From: Akkermansia muciniphila
GTDB lineage: Bacteria > Verrucomicrobiota > Verrucomicrobiia > Limisphaerales > F1-80-MAGS106
Assembly: GCA_945865375.1 (NCBI GenBank)
Contig: CAMBEJ010000049.1
Coordinates: 1-34,126, forward strand
Reading direction: 5' to 3'
Length of the DNA: 34,126 bases
Below the pieces are notes generated by a model, which ran no database searches, was not told where the DNA came from, and saw only the letters and a program-made list of their open reading frames with translations. Positions 15,485 through 23,755 of this stretch are shown here, piece by piece. The position numbers and the translations under genes are program-made. Each line of letters begins with the position of its first letter. The first letter of the stretch is position 1.

Positions 15485-16135
15485 GTGAAAAGAGGACTCT
15501 TCATCACCCTTGAGGGCACCGAAGGAAGCGGCAAGTCTACTCAAATCCGATGGCTCGCCGAAAGGTTGCGGCGCGAAGGGTGGCCGACCCGCGAGCTGCG
15601 AGAACCGGGGGGCACCCCAATCGGCGAGGAAATTCGGCATACACTCAAGCAGAGCGCGGCGAACAGCGCCATGACTCCCGAGACCGAGCTGCTATTGATG
15701 AACGCCAGCCGGGCGCAGTTGGTCCGTGAAGTCATCCAGCCGGCCCTGACGGCCGGCGAGGTCGTCGTCTGCGACCGCTTCTTTGATTCCACCGTGGCTT
15801 ACCAGGGATACGGCAGGCAGTTAGATCTCGAAAAAGTGCGCCGCGTCATCGACATCGCTGTGGGTACCACACGGCCCGATCTCACACTTCTTTTGTTCAT
15901 CCCGGTCGGAGTCAGCGAGGCGAGACGGCGGCATCGCAACTCTGAAGTGTTGGCCCCGGTAAGGGATCGCATGGAGGAGTCAGGGCCGGAGTTTTTTGAA
16001 CGAGTGGAACGGGGGTATCGCGATTTGGCCGCAGCGGAGCCGGAACGCGTGTGTTTCCTGGATGCCACGGGGAGCATGGAAGATGTTCGGGAGGCGATCT
16101 GGAGGAAGGTTTCCGAACTCATGGGACGCTCCTAA
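15485..16135 (+). CDS. tmk: Thymidylate kinase
   Basis: The 216-residue protein phosphorylates dTMP to dTDP for DNA synthesis. It has the P-loop E-G-T-E-G-S-G-K-S (10-18), the substrate-binding R-E-P-G-G-T-P-I-G (39-47) and the D-R-F-F-D-S-T-V-A-Y-Q-G-Y-G-R signature (97-111). The G-P-E-F-F-E-R-V region after the lid (167-174) is also typical. GTG 15485 is chosen because M-K-R-G-L-F-I-T is the normal beginning; the frame is open further upstream into the preceding gene, but those codons have no family similarity. No strong ribosome binding site is visible. It is 68 bp after the cytochrome gene, in the same direction. Confidence 0.95.
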   Translation: MKRGLFITLEGTEGSGKSTQIRWLAERLRREGWPTRELREPGGTPIGEEIRHTLKQSAANSAMTPETELLLMNASRAQLVREVIQPALTAGEVVVCDRFFDSTVAYQGYGRQLDLEKVRRVIDIAVGTTRPDLTLLLFIPVGVSEARRRHRNSEVLAPVRDRMEESGPEFFERVERGYRDLAAAEPERVCFLDATGSMEDVREAIWRKVSELMGRS

Positions 16136-16190
16136 AGTGGCAGCGGCGTCCCGCCGCTGTTCCCAGCAGAGCCGAGACGGCTCTGCCACT
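16136..16190. repeat. REP-like double hairpin after tmk
   Basis: An outer inverted repeat AGTGGCAG (16136-16143) / CTGCCACT (16183-16190) encloses two hairpins: CAGCGGCGT with CCGCCGCTG (16141-16159) and GCAGAGCCGAGACGGCTCTGC (16166-16186). It begins at the last base of the tmk stop codon. CTTTT follows, so it could also act as a weak terminator. 'Cagcggcg...cgccgctg' repeats of this kind are dispersed in verrucomicrobial genomes. Confidence 0.65.
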
Positions 16191-16317
16191 TTTACCGACA
16201 ACCTCGGGATGCGTGAGGACACTCGCCCACCCGGTTTATGGAAAACTCCTAGGTGTGATATGGGTCAGCGTTTGGAATGTTAAAAGCCGGGCAGGCTATT
16301 TTCTTCGAGTGGATTCC

Positions 16318-16346
16318 TTGACACAGCTCAGAAAGGGTGCTCTAGT
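16318..16346 (+). promoter_or_regulatory. Candidate sigma-70 promoter
   Basis: TTGACA at 16318-16323 is a perfect -35 hexamer. After a 17-base spacer, TCTAGT at 16341-16346 matches the -10 consensus at 3 of 6 positions. Transcription would start near 16352, at the foot of the structured segment. Confidence 0.5.
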
Positions 16347-16351
16347 GACTG

Positions 16352-16542
16352 TATTGGGAAACGAACCAGCTTTCGGGCGAAGGTCAGTTCAAAGTGAAGA
16401 TGTTCTTTGTATCGCCCAGTAGATTTCAGTTTTGGTTACGTACAAACCGAAGCTGATGTTCCCCGTAATCCCACTGATGTACTAATTCCGAAAGTTCCCC
16501 GGGTCCGACAGCCACCCCCTGGCTGAGGACCCGGTTTTTTTT
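16352..16542 (+). ncRNA. Candidate structured RNA or leader, family unknown
   Basis: About 190 nt lie between the promoter-like sequence and a strong terminator. Predicted pairings by eye: GGGAA (16356-16360) with TTCCC, and AGCTTTCGG (16368-16376) with CCGAAGCT (16447-16454), close a stem. Inside it are one hairpin, GGGCGA (16375-16380) / TCGCCC (16412-16417), and a second around GGTT-ACGTACA-AACC. GTTCCCC occurs twice (16458-16464 and 16494-16500), and either copy could pair with GGGAA; the second overlaps the base of the terminator. This suggests a free small RNA (6S-like in size) or a leader that controls termination before the 16612 gene. It fits no family I can recall. Confidence 0.4.
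16499..16542 (+). terminator. Intrinsic terminator
   Basis: CCGGGTCC (16499-16506) pairs with GGACCCGG (16527-16534), with an inner CAGCCA/TGGCTG extension, and is followed by eight T residues. It ends 69 bp before the next gene, so it ends the RNA above or attenuates that gene. Confidence 0.9.
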
Positions 16543-16611
16543 GTCTTTAACAGAAATTAATTGCAGCCCTCAGGATAATGCGAGGATAGTAGGGCTGATT
16601 TTCGAGTCCTC

Positions 16612-17298
16612 ATGATCGAGTGGCACATTCAATCCAGGTCACATCATTGCCAGCGTTGCCATGTGACATTCAGGGATAAAGAACCTTTTCATACTCTGCT
16701 GTCCGAGGAGAGAATGGGTTACGCGCGGCTCGATGTCTGTGAAGGATGCTGGAAAAACACCCCGGTTGAAAAGGAAACCGCTTCCATCTCGCATTGGCAG
16801 AGTGTGTATGTCCCACCCCCATTGACCCCCCCGGAACCGATCCAAAAGGAAAATGCCGAAAGTCTTCTGAGGAGGCTCGTCGAGCTGCACGATCCCGCGC
16901 ATCTTGCCTGTTGTTATATTCTGGCAGCCATGCTGGAGCGCAAACGGATTTTGAAGGTGAAAGAGCAGATCAAACGAGATGGCCAGCGCGTCTTTTTGTA
17001 CGAACACCCCAAAACGGGAGATTTGTTCACGATCGTGGATCCGGGATTGCAATTGAACCAGCTCGATCAAGTTCAACGAGATGTCGCGACCCTTCTCGAA
17101 CGCGGTGGCGCGCCCGAATCTCAGATGCCGAACGCATCACGAGAAGCTAACCCCCTGGCCGACAAATCGGTCGCGCCGGAGTTGAAACCACTGCCGCAGA
17201 AAACCTTACAAAGCCCTGTGGATCAGAGCGTGCCGGTCGAACTCGGTGAGCTTGAGGGAGGCGACGAAGGAGTTGCGCCCCCGGCCACAGCATCTTAG
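16612..17298 (+). CDS. Zinc-ribbon protein of unknown function
   Basis: A 228-residue soluble protein I cannot assign to a named family. The N-terminus carries two cysteine pairs, C13-x2-C16 and C43-x2-C46, spaced like a zinc ribbon. The middle (about 78-150) is predicted helical and contains a short segment rich in charged residues (K-R-I-L-K-V-K-E-Q-I-K-R). A basic/aromatic strand region with H-P-K-T-G-D-L-F-T-I-V-D-P follows. The last 60 residues are low-complexity, rich in Pro, Glu and Ala. It lies upstream of rnc (43 bp), suggesting a shared transcript, with a terminator and a hairpin in its leader. ATG 16612 is the first in-frame start after the hairpin. Confidence 0.75.
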   Translation: MIEWHIQSRSHHCQRCHVTFRDKEPFHTLLSEERMGYARLDVCEGCWKNTPVEKETASISHWQSVYVPPPLTPPEPIQKENAESLLRRLVELHDPAHLACCYILAAMLERKRILKVKEQIKRDGQRVFLYEHPKTGDLFTIVDPGLQLNQLDQVQRDVATLLERGGAPESQMPNASREANPLADKSVAPELKPLPQKTLQSPVDQSVPVELGELEGGDEGVAPPATAS

Positions 17299-17341
17299 AG
17301 TTGGGGACCGTTGAGCCTAGACCAGAAACCGCGTCGTCTTC

Positions 17342-18082
17342 ATGGAGAAACCATCCGACAAACCCAGCGAGGGAGCCCTGCAGAACCGGATCGGTTACTG
17401 GTTCCGAAACCCGCTTTTCCTGAAGGTGGCTCTCACACACCCCTCAGCGTCGATGGAGAGCTCGCCCATCGCTCGAAACAATCAGCGTCTGGAGTTCCTC
17501 GGGGACGCGGTCCTGGAGCTTGTTTTGACTCATGAACTCCATGACCGGTTCCTGGACGTCGATGAAGGGTCGCTCACGAAAGGGCGTGCCGAGCTGGTCA
17601 ATCGGAACGCGCTTGCGGACAAAGGATTCGAGCTCAAGCTCGGCTCGCACTTGATCCTGAGCAAGGGGGAGGAGCAACACGGCGGACGCAGCCGGCCCTC
17701 CGTTTTGGCCGACACCTTCGAGGCGCTGGTTGGGGCTATTTTCTTGGATGGAGGATATGATTCAGCCCAAGGGTTCGTTCTGAGACAATTCCAAAACCAA
17801 GTGGGGAAGGTTGCCGGCGTGCCTCAGATTGAAAACCCAAAGGGCGAGCTCCAGGAACTGTTGCAGGCGCGATCAACGGCTTCGTTGGTGTATCGGTTGG
17901 AAATGTCATCAGGACCTGATCATAACCGAGATTTTGAGTGTTCAGTGTGGCACGAGAACGAGGAGCTTGGGCGGGGATTTGGGAAGAGCAAAAAGCTGGC
18001 TGAAACGAAAGCGGCGGAAATGGCATTGCGACGCCTGGGAAGTCCGGGAGTTCAGCGTATTCCGGAGCCTGCCGCGGTGTGA
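17342..18082 (+). CDS. rnc: Ribonuclease III
   Basis: The 246-residue enzyme cuts double-stranded RNA in rRNA processing and RNA turnover. The nuclease domain (about 12-155) has the signature R-L-E-F-L-G-D-A-V (49-57) with E51 and D55, and the second metal-binding pair in [11 protein letters not shown] (D124, E127). A double-stranded RNA-binding domain (about 165-233) has [13 protein letters not shown]. The signature begins N-Q-R rather than the usual N-E-R, so the first acidic residue of the catalytic valley (E38 in E. coli) is Gln. The others are kept and activity is expected. It heads an rnc-clpP-clpX run. Confidence 0.95.
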   Translation: MEKPSDKPSEGALQNRIGYWFRNPLFLKVALTHPSASMESSPIARNNQRLEFLGDAVLELVLTHELHDRFLDVDEGSLTKGRAELVNRNALADKGFELKLGSHLILSKGEEQHGGRSRPSVLADTFEALVGAIFLDGGYDSAQGFVLRQFQNQVGKVAGVPQIENPKGELQELLQARSTASLVYRLEMSSGPDHNRDFECSVWHENEELGRGFGKSKKLAETKAAEMALRRLGSPGVQRIPEPAAV

Positions 18083-18242
18083 GTGGAGCGTCCTCGGCTC
18101 CTGCAGCACGCTCCGCCGCGAAGTGGGGGATGCGAGCGGGGACCCTTGTGCGAATGGGACCATTCCGTCCAGGAAACCGCCCTTGACGCACCTTGGACCC
18201 TCCATTACGTTGCGGCGGATGGAACGGTGGAATCCTGTTGCT

Positions 18243-18866
18243 ATGCAAAACTTTCTGGTTCCGATGGTGGTGGAGCAAACCGGGCGCGGCGAGCGCGGGT
18301 ATGACATTTATTCCCGGCTGCTGGTGGATCGCATCGTTTTCCTGGGGACCCCGGTCGACGACATGGTGGCGAATGTCATCATCGCCCAGTTGTTATTCCT
18401 TCAAATGGCGGATCCAAAGAAGGACATTCATCTTTACATCAACTCCCCTGGAGGCAGCGTGACAGCGGGTTTGGCGATCTATGACACCATGCAGTTCATG
18501 ACCTGTGATATGAACACCTACTGCATCGGCCAGGCGGCCAGTATGGGTGCCGTGCTTTTGTGTGGTGGAACCAAGGGCAAAAGGTTTGCGCTGCCGAACG
18601 CCAACATCATGATCCATCAAGTTCTGGGCGGCGCGGAAGGCCAGGCGAGCGATGTCGAGATACGGGTCCGTTACATGCTCAAACTCAAACAGCGACTCAA
18701 TAGCATCATTTCCAAACACACCGGGAAACCGGTAGACCAGGTCGAGCGGGACTGCGACAGGGATAATTTCATGAGTGCTGAGGAAGCCAAGGCCTACGGG
18801 TTGGTGGACGAGGTCGTCCAGTCCAGGAAAGAAATCCCCGCCCTCAACCCCACTCCGGTTGTCTGA
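18243..18866 (+). CDS. clpP: ATP-dependent Clp protease proteolytic subunit
   Basis: The 207-residue serine peptidase forms the tetradecameric chamber that degrades proteins unfolded by ClpX or ClpA. The catalytic triad is S100 (G-Q-A-A-S-M-G-A), H125 (N-I-M-I-H-Q) and D174 (E-R-D-C-D-R-D), spaced as in E. coli. The N-terminal [13 protein letters not shown] is typical. ATG 18243 is preferred since it gives the normal short N-terminus; ATG 18219 is an alternative eight codons earlier. ClpX begins 72 bp after its stop, so the protease and its main unfoldase are co-transcribed. Confidence 0.95.
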   Translation: MQNFLVPMVVEQTGRGERGYDIYSRLLVDRIVFLGTPVDDMVANVIIAQLLFLQMADPKKDIHLYINSPGGSVTAGLAIYDTMQFMTCDMNTYCIGQAASMGAVLLCGGTKGKRFALPNANIMIHQVLGGAEGQASDVEIRVRYMLKLKQRLNSIISKHTGKPVDQVERDCDRDNFMSAEEAKAYGLVDEVVQSRKEIPALNPTPVV

Positions 18867-18938
18867 GATCATTTCCAGAGCGCGGCCCCGAGAACGATTG
18901 AGGTTTGGAGGAACGCGACAATTTGAAACCATTTTCCC

Positions 18939-20216
18939 ATGGCCCGCCCCTCCCAACTGACACTCTGCAGCTTCTGCGGCAAATCGCACGCGGAGGTTCG
19001 CAAGCTTATTCAAGGGCCCGGTGTTTACATTTGCGACGCCTGCGTGCTCGTCTGCAAGAGCGTGCTCGACAAGGAATTGCGTTCTGACAACCGCAAGCCG
19101 CTGCCGAAACTGAAAGTGCCCAAGCCTGCGGATATCAAGAAGTTATTCGACCTCCATTGCATCGGCCAGGACCATGCCAAGAAAACGCTCGCCGTCGCGG
19201 TTTACAACCACTACAAAAGAATTCAGATTCTCCAAGCCCGTCCTGATTCCGCCCCGGCTTCTCAACACGCGGATGTGGAAATCGAGAAGAGCAACATTCT
19301 CCTGATCGGACCGACTGGGTCAGGAAAAACCCTGTTGGCTCGCACACTGGCCAAGGCACTCGACGTTCCGTTTGCCATCGCCGACGCCACCACACTGACC
19401 GAAGCGGGTTACGTGGGTGAGGACGTGGAAAACATAGTGCTCCGATTGCTGCAGAATGCCGATCACGACGTCAAGCGGGCTCAGACAGGAATCATTTACA
19501 TCGATGAGATCGACAAAATCGCGCGTAAGACCGAGAATGTTTCCATCACGCGCGATGTGTCTGGGGAGGGTGTTCAACAGGCTCTGTTAAAAATCCTTGA
19601 AGGGACGACCTGCAACGTGCCCCCGCAAGGCGGGCGAAAGCATCCCCACCAAGAATACATCCGGGTGGACACCAGCGGGATCCTCTTCATCTGCGGGGGC
19701 GCCTTTGTGGGCCTGGAAAAAATTATTCAGAAACGGCTCGGCAATCGTGTGATGGGATTTCGACCTGCCGAGCCCGGAGGCGGGTTCCTCTCCTTGGATC
19801 CCCGCGCTTCCATGCAATTTGTGGAACCTGAGGATCTTCTTGCGTTCGGATTCATCCCGGAGTTTATCGGACGCCTCCCCATGACGACGGTTCTTGAAGA
19901 GTTGACCGAGCGTCAGCTCGTCCAGATATTGACATCCCCAAAAAATTCACTCACCAAGCAGTTCGCCAAATTGCTGGCCGCCGACGGCGTCCAGTTGGAG
20001 TTTTCTTCGGACGCGCTTGATGAAATCGCCGCCCAGGCTGTGAAGAAGGGGACAGGAGCTCGCGCATTGCGCGCCATGATCGAGAAATTAATGCTCGACG
20101 TGATGTTCGAAATTCCCGGTCGCGAGGATGTTGAGGCCATCACGATTACGGCCGATGTCGTGCGGGGCGGGAGCAAGCCTTTGATTCGCACCCGGGCCGG
20201 CGAAGCCGCCGCCTGA
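18939..20216 (+). CDS. clpX: Clp protease ATP-binding subunit ClpX
   Basis: The 425-residue AAA+ unfoldase feeds substrates to ClpP. The zinc-binding domain has four cysteines (C10, C13, C32, C35). The AAA+ module has Walker A G-P-T-G-S-G-K-T (124-131), pore loop G-Y-V-G (157-160), Walker B I-I-Y-I-D-E (185-190), a second pore-facing loop with R-K-H-P, and the sensor/arginine-finger region [10 protein letters not shown]. The ClpP-docking loop, normally I-G-F, appears as M-G-F in R-V-M-G-F-R-P and is followed by a glycine-rich stretch. Length is normal. It is partnered by the clpP gene just upstream. Confidence 0.96.
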   Translation: MARPSQLTLCSFCGKSHAEVRKLIQGPGVYICDACVLVCKSVLDKELRSDNRKPLPKLKVPKPADIKKLFDLHCIGQDHAKKTLAVAVYNHYKRIQILQARPDSAPASQHADVEIEKSNILLIGPTGSGKTLLARTLAKALDVPFAIADATTLTEAGYVGEDVENIVLRLLQNADHDVKRAQTGIIYIDEIDKIARKTENVSITRDVSGEGVQQALLKILEGTTCNVPPQGGRKHPHQEYIRVDTSGILFICGGAFVGLEKIIQKRLGNRVMGFRPAEPGGGFLSLDPRASMQFVEPEDLLAFGFIPEFIGRLPMTTVLEELTERQLVQILTSPKNSLTKQFAKLLAADGVQLEFSSDALDEIAAQAVKKGTGARALRAMIEKLMLDVMFEIPGREDVEAITITADVVRGGSKPLIRTRAGEAAA

Positions 20217-20326
20217 CCCACGGACCCACCGACCCGCGCCTTGGGACCCTTTCCTGTCTGGTTTCCATCCGTTTTGCCAACTCCCTCCCGCATGAATGCT
20301 CAACCCCCAATCAAGGAACAGAGCCT

Positions 20327-21493
20327 ATGTTTGTCGCCAACCATGTAAAAGCGATCCCGCGCTCCGGCATCCGCGAGTTTTTCGAGGTCGTGCAGAACAC
20401 CGCCGGAGTGATTTCGCTCGGGGTCGGAGAACCTGATTTTGCAACCCCTTGGCACATACGGGAAGCCGCGATCTATGCCCTCGAACGGGGCCGCACGAGC
20501 TACACATCCAACTTGGGACTGCTTCGGTTGCGCGAAGCCATCAGCCGGAGTGTCGAAGAGAGCTTCGGCCTGCGCTACAGCGCCAAGTCGGAGATCCTGG
20601 TCACCGTGGGCGTCAGCGAGGCCCTGGACATTGCGTTGCGAGCGGTGCTCAACCCCGGGGACGAAGTAATTTACCACGAACCGTGCTACGTCAGTTACGC
20701 TCCCTCGGTCGCCCTCGCGCATGGGATTCCGAAGCCGGTGGAGTGTCTGGTGGAAAATGGGTTTGCCGTGACTGCTGAGGCTGTTGAAAAAGCCGTGACT
20801 CCGCGGAGCAAGGTGCTGATGCTCAACTTTCCCACGAACCCGACGGGTGGGACCATGAGCCGCGAGGAGTTGACAAAGGTCGCCGACGTGGCCCGGCGCC
20901 ACAATCTGCTGGTCATCACAGACGAGATTTACTCCGAACTCACGTTCGAAGGGGAACACACCAGCATTGCCGCCCTCCCAGGAATGAGGGAACGGACGAT
21001 TTTTCTCCACGGGTTTTCGAAAGCCTACGCGATGACAGGATTCCGGATCGGCTACGCCTGCGGTCCGGAAGAGCTGGTGGAGGCGATGATGCGGATTCAT
21101 CAATACTCGATGCTCTGCGCGAGCATCATCAGCCAGGAAGCAGCCGTGGAAGCGCTTCAGAACGGCCGGCCCGATACCCTCGAAATGCGCGAGCAATATC
21201 GGATGCGCCGCAATTACATCGTCAAAGCATTGAATGACATGGGCCTGCCGTGTCACTTGCCTCGAGGATCCTTCTACGCGTTCCCCAGCATCCGTGGCAC
21301 TGGGCTTACCTCGAGGGAATTTGCGGTCCGGCTGCTGCGGGAGCATCAAGTCGCCTGCGTTCCTGGAAGCGCTTTCGGCGCTTGTGGCGAAGGTTTTTTG
21401 CGCTGCTGCTTTGCCACGGCTCTCGATCAGATCCAGGTGGCGACAGAGCGCATCGACAAGTTCCTCAGAAGTCTGCGCGGCGGGTGCGGTTAG
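20327..21493 (+). CDS. PLP-dependent aminotransferase, class I/II
   Basis: A 388-residue fold-type I aminotransferase of the aspartate/aromatic group. Residues seen: the substrate-side G-V-G-E-P-D-F-A-T-P near the N-terminus, the cofactor-binding N-F-P-T-N-P-T-G-G, the D-E-I-Y-S-E-L-T-F block, the PLP lysine in H-G-F-S-K-A-Y-A-M-T-G-F-R-I-G-Y, and the substrate-carboxylate arginine near F-L-R-C-C-F-A-T. It transfers an amino group between an amino acid and a 2-oxo acid; substrate choice cannot be read from sequence. It begins 110 bp after clpX. A weak GGAACAGAG lies before ATG 20327. Confidence 0.93.
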   Translation: MFVANHVKAIPRSGIREFFEVVQNTAGVISLGVGEPDFATPWHIREAAIYALERGRTSYTSNLGLLRLREAISRSVEESFGLRYSAKSEILVTVGVSEALDIALRAVLNPGDEVIYHEPCYVSYAPSVALAHGIPKPVECLVENGFAVTAEAVEKAVTPRSKVLMLNFPTNPTGGTMSREELTKVADVARRHNLLVITDEIYSELTFEGEHTSIAALPGMRERTIFLHGFSKAYAMTGFRIGYACGPEELVEAMMRIHQYSMLCASIISQEAAVEALQNGRPDTLEMREQYRMRRNYIVKALNDMGLPCHLPRGSFYAFPSIRGTGLTSREFAVRLLREHQVACVPGSAFGACGEGFLRCCFATALDQIQVATERIDKFLRSLRGGCG

Positions 21494-21542
21494 TGGTTGG
21501 CATGCAGTCCGGCAGTCGCTAGCGTTGCCAAGGGAAGCAATC

Positions 21543-22193
21543 ATGCACGACGCCACCGATCCGATGTCCGCCGAGGCCGCCAGGGTTCTCCAAGGGTTGA
21601 ACCCCTTCGTCTCGCGGTTGGGAAACCCCGATGGGCTGAAGGCTCTCGCATCGACTTTGTCGACTCTCCAGCTCCCGCCCATCCGATCCGTGACGGCTCT
21701 TCGGGATTTTCTCCGCGTTTATCGGAGCCGCGTATTGATCCCGACCGAGCTGCCCGCAATCAAGAGCGCCTACGAGTTCGCCGCACGCGGGCAGGCTCGC
21801 GAGCTGATCGCGCTCGATCAAGCAGGATCCTGCGAAGCGGAGCGGATGCCCTTCGCCGACGTGAGCGCGATCATTGGCCAAGCACAGTTGCGCCGCCTGC
21901 GACCCATGCGGGGCAATCGTGTTCTGACACGCTACCTCGATGCGATCTCACGGGGTGAAGCCAAGGGATGGCATACGATCGCCTACGGACTGATTCTCGC
22001 GAGTTTTTCAATGCCCCTCAGACAAGGACTCGTGCATTATGCGGAGTCGACGTTGCAGGGCTTTGCTGAAGCGGCCTCCGTTCCCTTGCGGTTATCGGAG
22101 CAGGAGCAAATCGAATTGGTCCAGGAAGCCTGTTCGGAGGTCGGAACCTCGGTCAACGAACTGCTGGGGCCGTCCGGCTTGACGGTGGCCTGA
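21543..22193 (+). CDS. UreF-like protein (urease accessory-like)
   Basis: A 216-residue, mostly helical protein resembling the UreF family, which in urease-bearing bacteria helps insert nickel into urease. The central part is the recognisable one: L-I-P-T-E-L-P-A-I-K-S-A-Y-E-F-A, then R-E-L-I-A-L-D-Q, then A-Q-L-R-R-L-R-P-M-R and G-W-H-T-I-A-Y-G-L. AAGGGAAG just before ATG 21543 supports this start. No urease structural gene (ureABC) or other accessory gene is present here. The stop is a few bases before the symporter start, so the two are likely co-transcribed. The family call is from recalled pattern; it could be a UreF homologue with another job. Confidence 0.6.
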   Translation: MHDATDPMSAEAARVLQGLNPFVSRLGNPDGLKALASTLSTLQLPPIRSVTALRDFLRVYRSRVLIPTELPAIKSAYEFAARGQARELIALDQAGSCEAERMPFADVSAIIGQAQLRRLRPMRGNRVLTRYLDAISRGEAKGWHTIAYGLILASFSMPLRQGLVHYAESTLQGFAEAASVPLRLSEQEQIELVQEACSEVGTSVNELLGPSGLTVA

Positions 22194-22197
22194 ATGA

Positions 22198-23673
22198 ATG
22201 TCCCCTCTTTGGATACTGCTTTGCATCGGATGCTACTTTGGGTTCCTGCTGGCCATCGCCTGGAGGACCTCGCGTGGTGCCACAAGCGGGAGCTATTATC
22301 TCGGGAACAAGACTTCGCCCTGGTACGCAGTGGCCTTTGGCTACATTGGGGACAGCCTTTCTGGAGTCACTTTCATCTCGGTGCCAGGCCAGGTCGCGAT
22401 TTCTAAGTTCTCGTACCTTCAGGTCGTCCTGGGCAACTTGGTGGGTTACGCGATCATCGCCGGCGTGCTGCTCCCCCTGTATTACCGGCTTAACCTCACT
22501 TCCATCTACAGCTATCTCGGGTCGCGCTTTGGATCGCGTGCCCAAAAAACGGGTTCATTTTTCTTCCTGATTTCGCGCATGACAGGAGCTGCGGCCAGGC
22601 TTTATTTGGCTGCGAGCGTGCTCCAATCGTTTATCTTCGATGCCTGGCACATTCCCTTCGCGGTGACCGTTTCTGTCTCGATCCTTCTCATGCTGGCCTA
22701 CACGGTGCAGGGAGGCATCAAAACGCTGGTCTGGACAGACACGTTTCAGTCCACGTTCCTCCTCCTGGGCCTGGGACTTTCCATGGTGGCCATCGCACAC
22801 AGGTTGGACCTGAATCTGTGGCGCCTCATTTCACTCGTGAGAGAGAGCGAGATGAGCCAGATTTTTTTCTGGGATTGGAGGGATAAGAACTACTTTTGGA
22901 AGCAGTTCCTGAGCGGAATATTTTTGGCGATCGCCATGAATGGTCTGGATCAAAACATGATGCAGAAGAACCTCAGTTGCCGAACCCTGGGCGAGGCTCA
23001 ATCCAATTTGTACGCCTTCTCGATCGTGATGGTCTTGGTGAATGTCGTCTTCCTTTCCCTGGGCGTCCTCCTGCACCATTTTGCCCGCATCAAAGGGATC
23101 GTCCTGCCGACTAGGACTGATGCCTTGTTCCCCACGCTGGCGTTGCAGCACCTCGGAGTGTTTGCCTCCGCCGCATTTGTCATTGGCCTGACGGCGGCCA
23201 CGTTCTCGAGCGCCGACTCGGTTTTGACGACTTTGACGACCTCGTTCTGTTTCGATTTCCTAGGACAAGAAAGGTCCGGGGCATCCGAAGTGGAAAAGAC
23301 GCGGCGACGACACCTCGTTCACGCTGGGTTTGCCATCCTCCTCCTGTTCGTGATCCTTGCTTTCCGAGCTCTGGATAGCGACGCCGTCATCAACGCGATC
23401 CTCCGGCTCGCTGGGTACACCTACGGGCCTTTGCTCGGACTGTTTAGCCTCGGGTTGATCACCCGACGCCCGGTCGAAGACCGCTGGGTGCCCTGGGTCT
23501 GTTGCGGTTCGCCGATTCTGTGCCTGGTTCTTGAAGTGAAGGCCCCGATGTGGTTCGGGGGTTATCGATTTGGGTTTGAGCTGCTCCTCGTGAACGCGCT
23601 GATCACGGGAGGGATTCTGTGGCTCTCGCATCCGCGCGGAAAAGAGGGCGCGCTCGATTCCAAGCGGCCCTGA
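22198..23673 (+). CDS. Sodium:solute symporter (SSS family)
   Basis: A 491-residue integral membrane protein with about 13 hydrophobic segments, normal for the SSS family. Typical features are the TM2-TM3 region with A-F-G-Y-I-G-D-S-L-S-G-V-T-F-I-S-V-P-G (Na+-site backbone), the R-M-T-G-A-A-A-R-L-Y-L region, the Y-T-V-Q-G-G-I-K-T-L-V-W-T-D-T-F-Q motif, and T-A-A-T-F-S-S-A-D-S-V-L-T-T in TM8. It imports a small solute with Na+; the substrate is unknown. ATG 22198 lies 5 bp after the UreF-like stop, suggesting a transcriptional unit. Confidence 0.92.
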   Translation: MSPLWILLCIGCYFGFLLAIAWRTSRGATSGSYYLGNKTSPWYAVAFGYIGDSLSGVTFISVPGQVAISKFSYLQVVLGNLVGYAIIAGVLLPLYYRLNLTSIYSYLGSRFGSRAQKTGSFFFLISRMTGAAARLYLAASVLQSFIFDAWHIPFAVTVSVSILLMLAYTVQGGIKTLVWTDTFQSTFLLLGLGLSMVAIAHRLDLNLWRLISLVRESEMSQIFFWDWRDKNYFWKQFLSGIFLAIAMNGLDQNMMQKNLSCRTLGEAQSNLYAFSIVMVLVNVVFLSLGVLLHHFARIKGIVLPTRTDALFPTLALQHLGVFASAAFVIGLTAATFSSADSVLTTLTTSFCFDFLGQERSGASEVEKTRRRHLVHAGFAILLLFVILAFRALDSDAVINAILRLAGYTYGPLLGLFSLGLITRRPVEDRWVPWVCCGSPILCLVLEVKAPMWFGGYRFGFELLLVNALITGGILWLSHPRGKEGALDSKRP

Positions 23674-23755
23674 ACTCCATGCAAAGGTCCGTGAGCAGCT
23701 CCCGATACGAACGAAGGAAAGCGCGCTGGTTCCTGGAAAGGGGATACACCCAGTG

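Larger units (their letters stand above)
16191..16611. other. Intergenic region carrying an RNA candidate
   Basis: This 421-bp stretch has no credible protein gene. Positions 16191-16317 show nothing I can name. A promoter-like sequence, a structured segment and a strong intrinsic terminator fill 16318-16542 and are listed separately. A further hairpin, CAGCCCT (16563-16569) with AGGGCTG (16591-16597) followed by ATTTT, lies just before the next gene. Confidence 0.6.

Noticed and set aside
20300-21682. Leftward 460-codon frame
   Set aside because: Antisense shadow of the aminotransferase gene; no domain or start signal.
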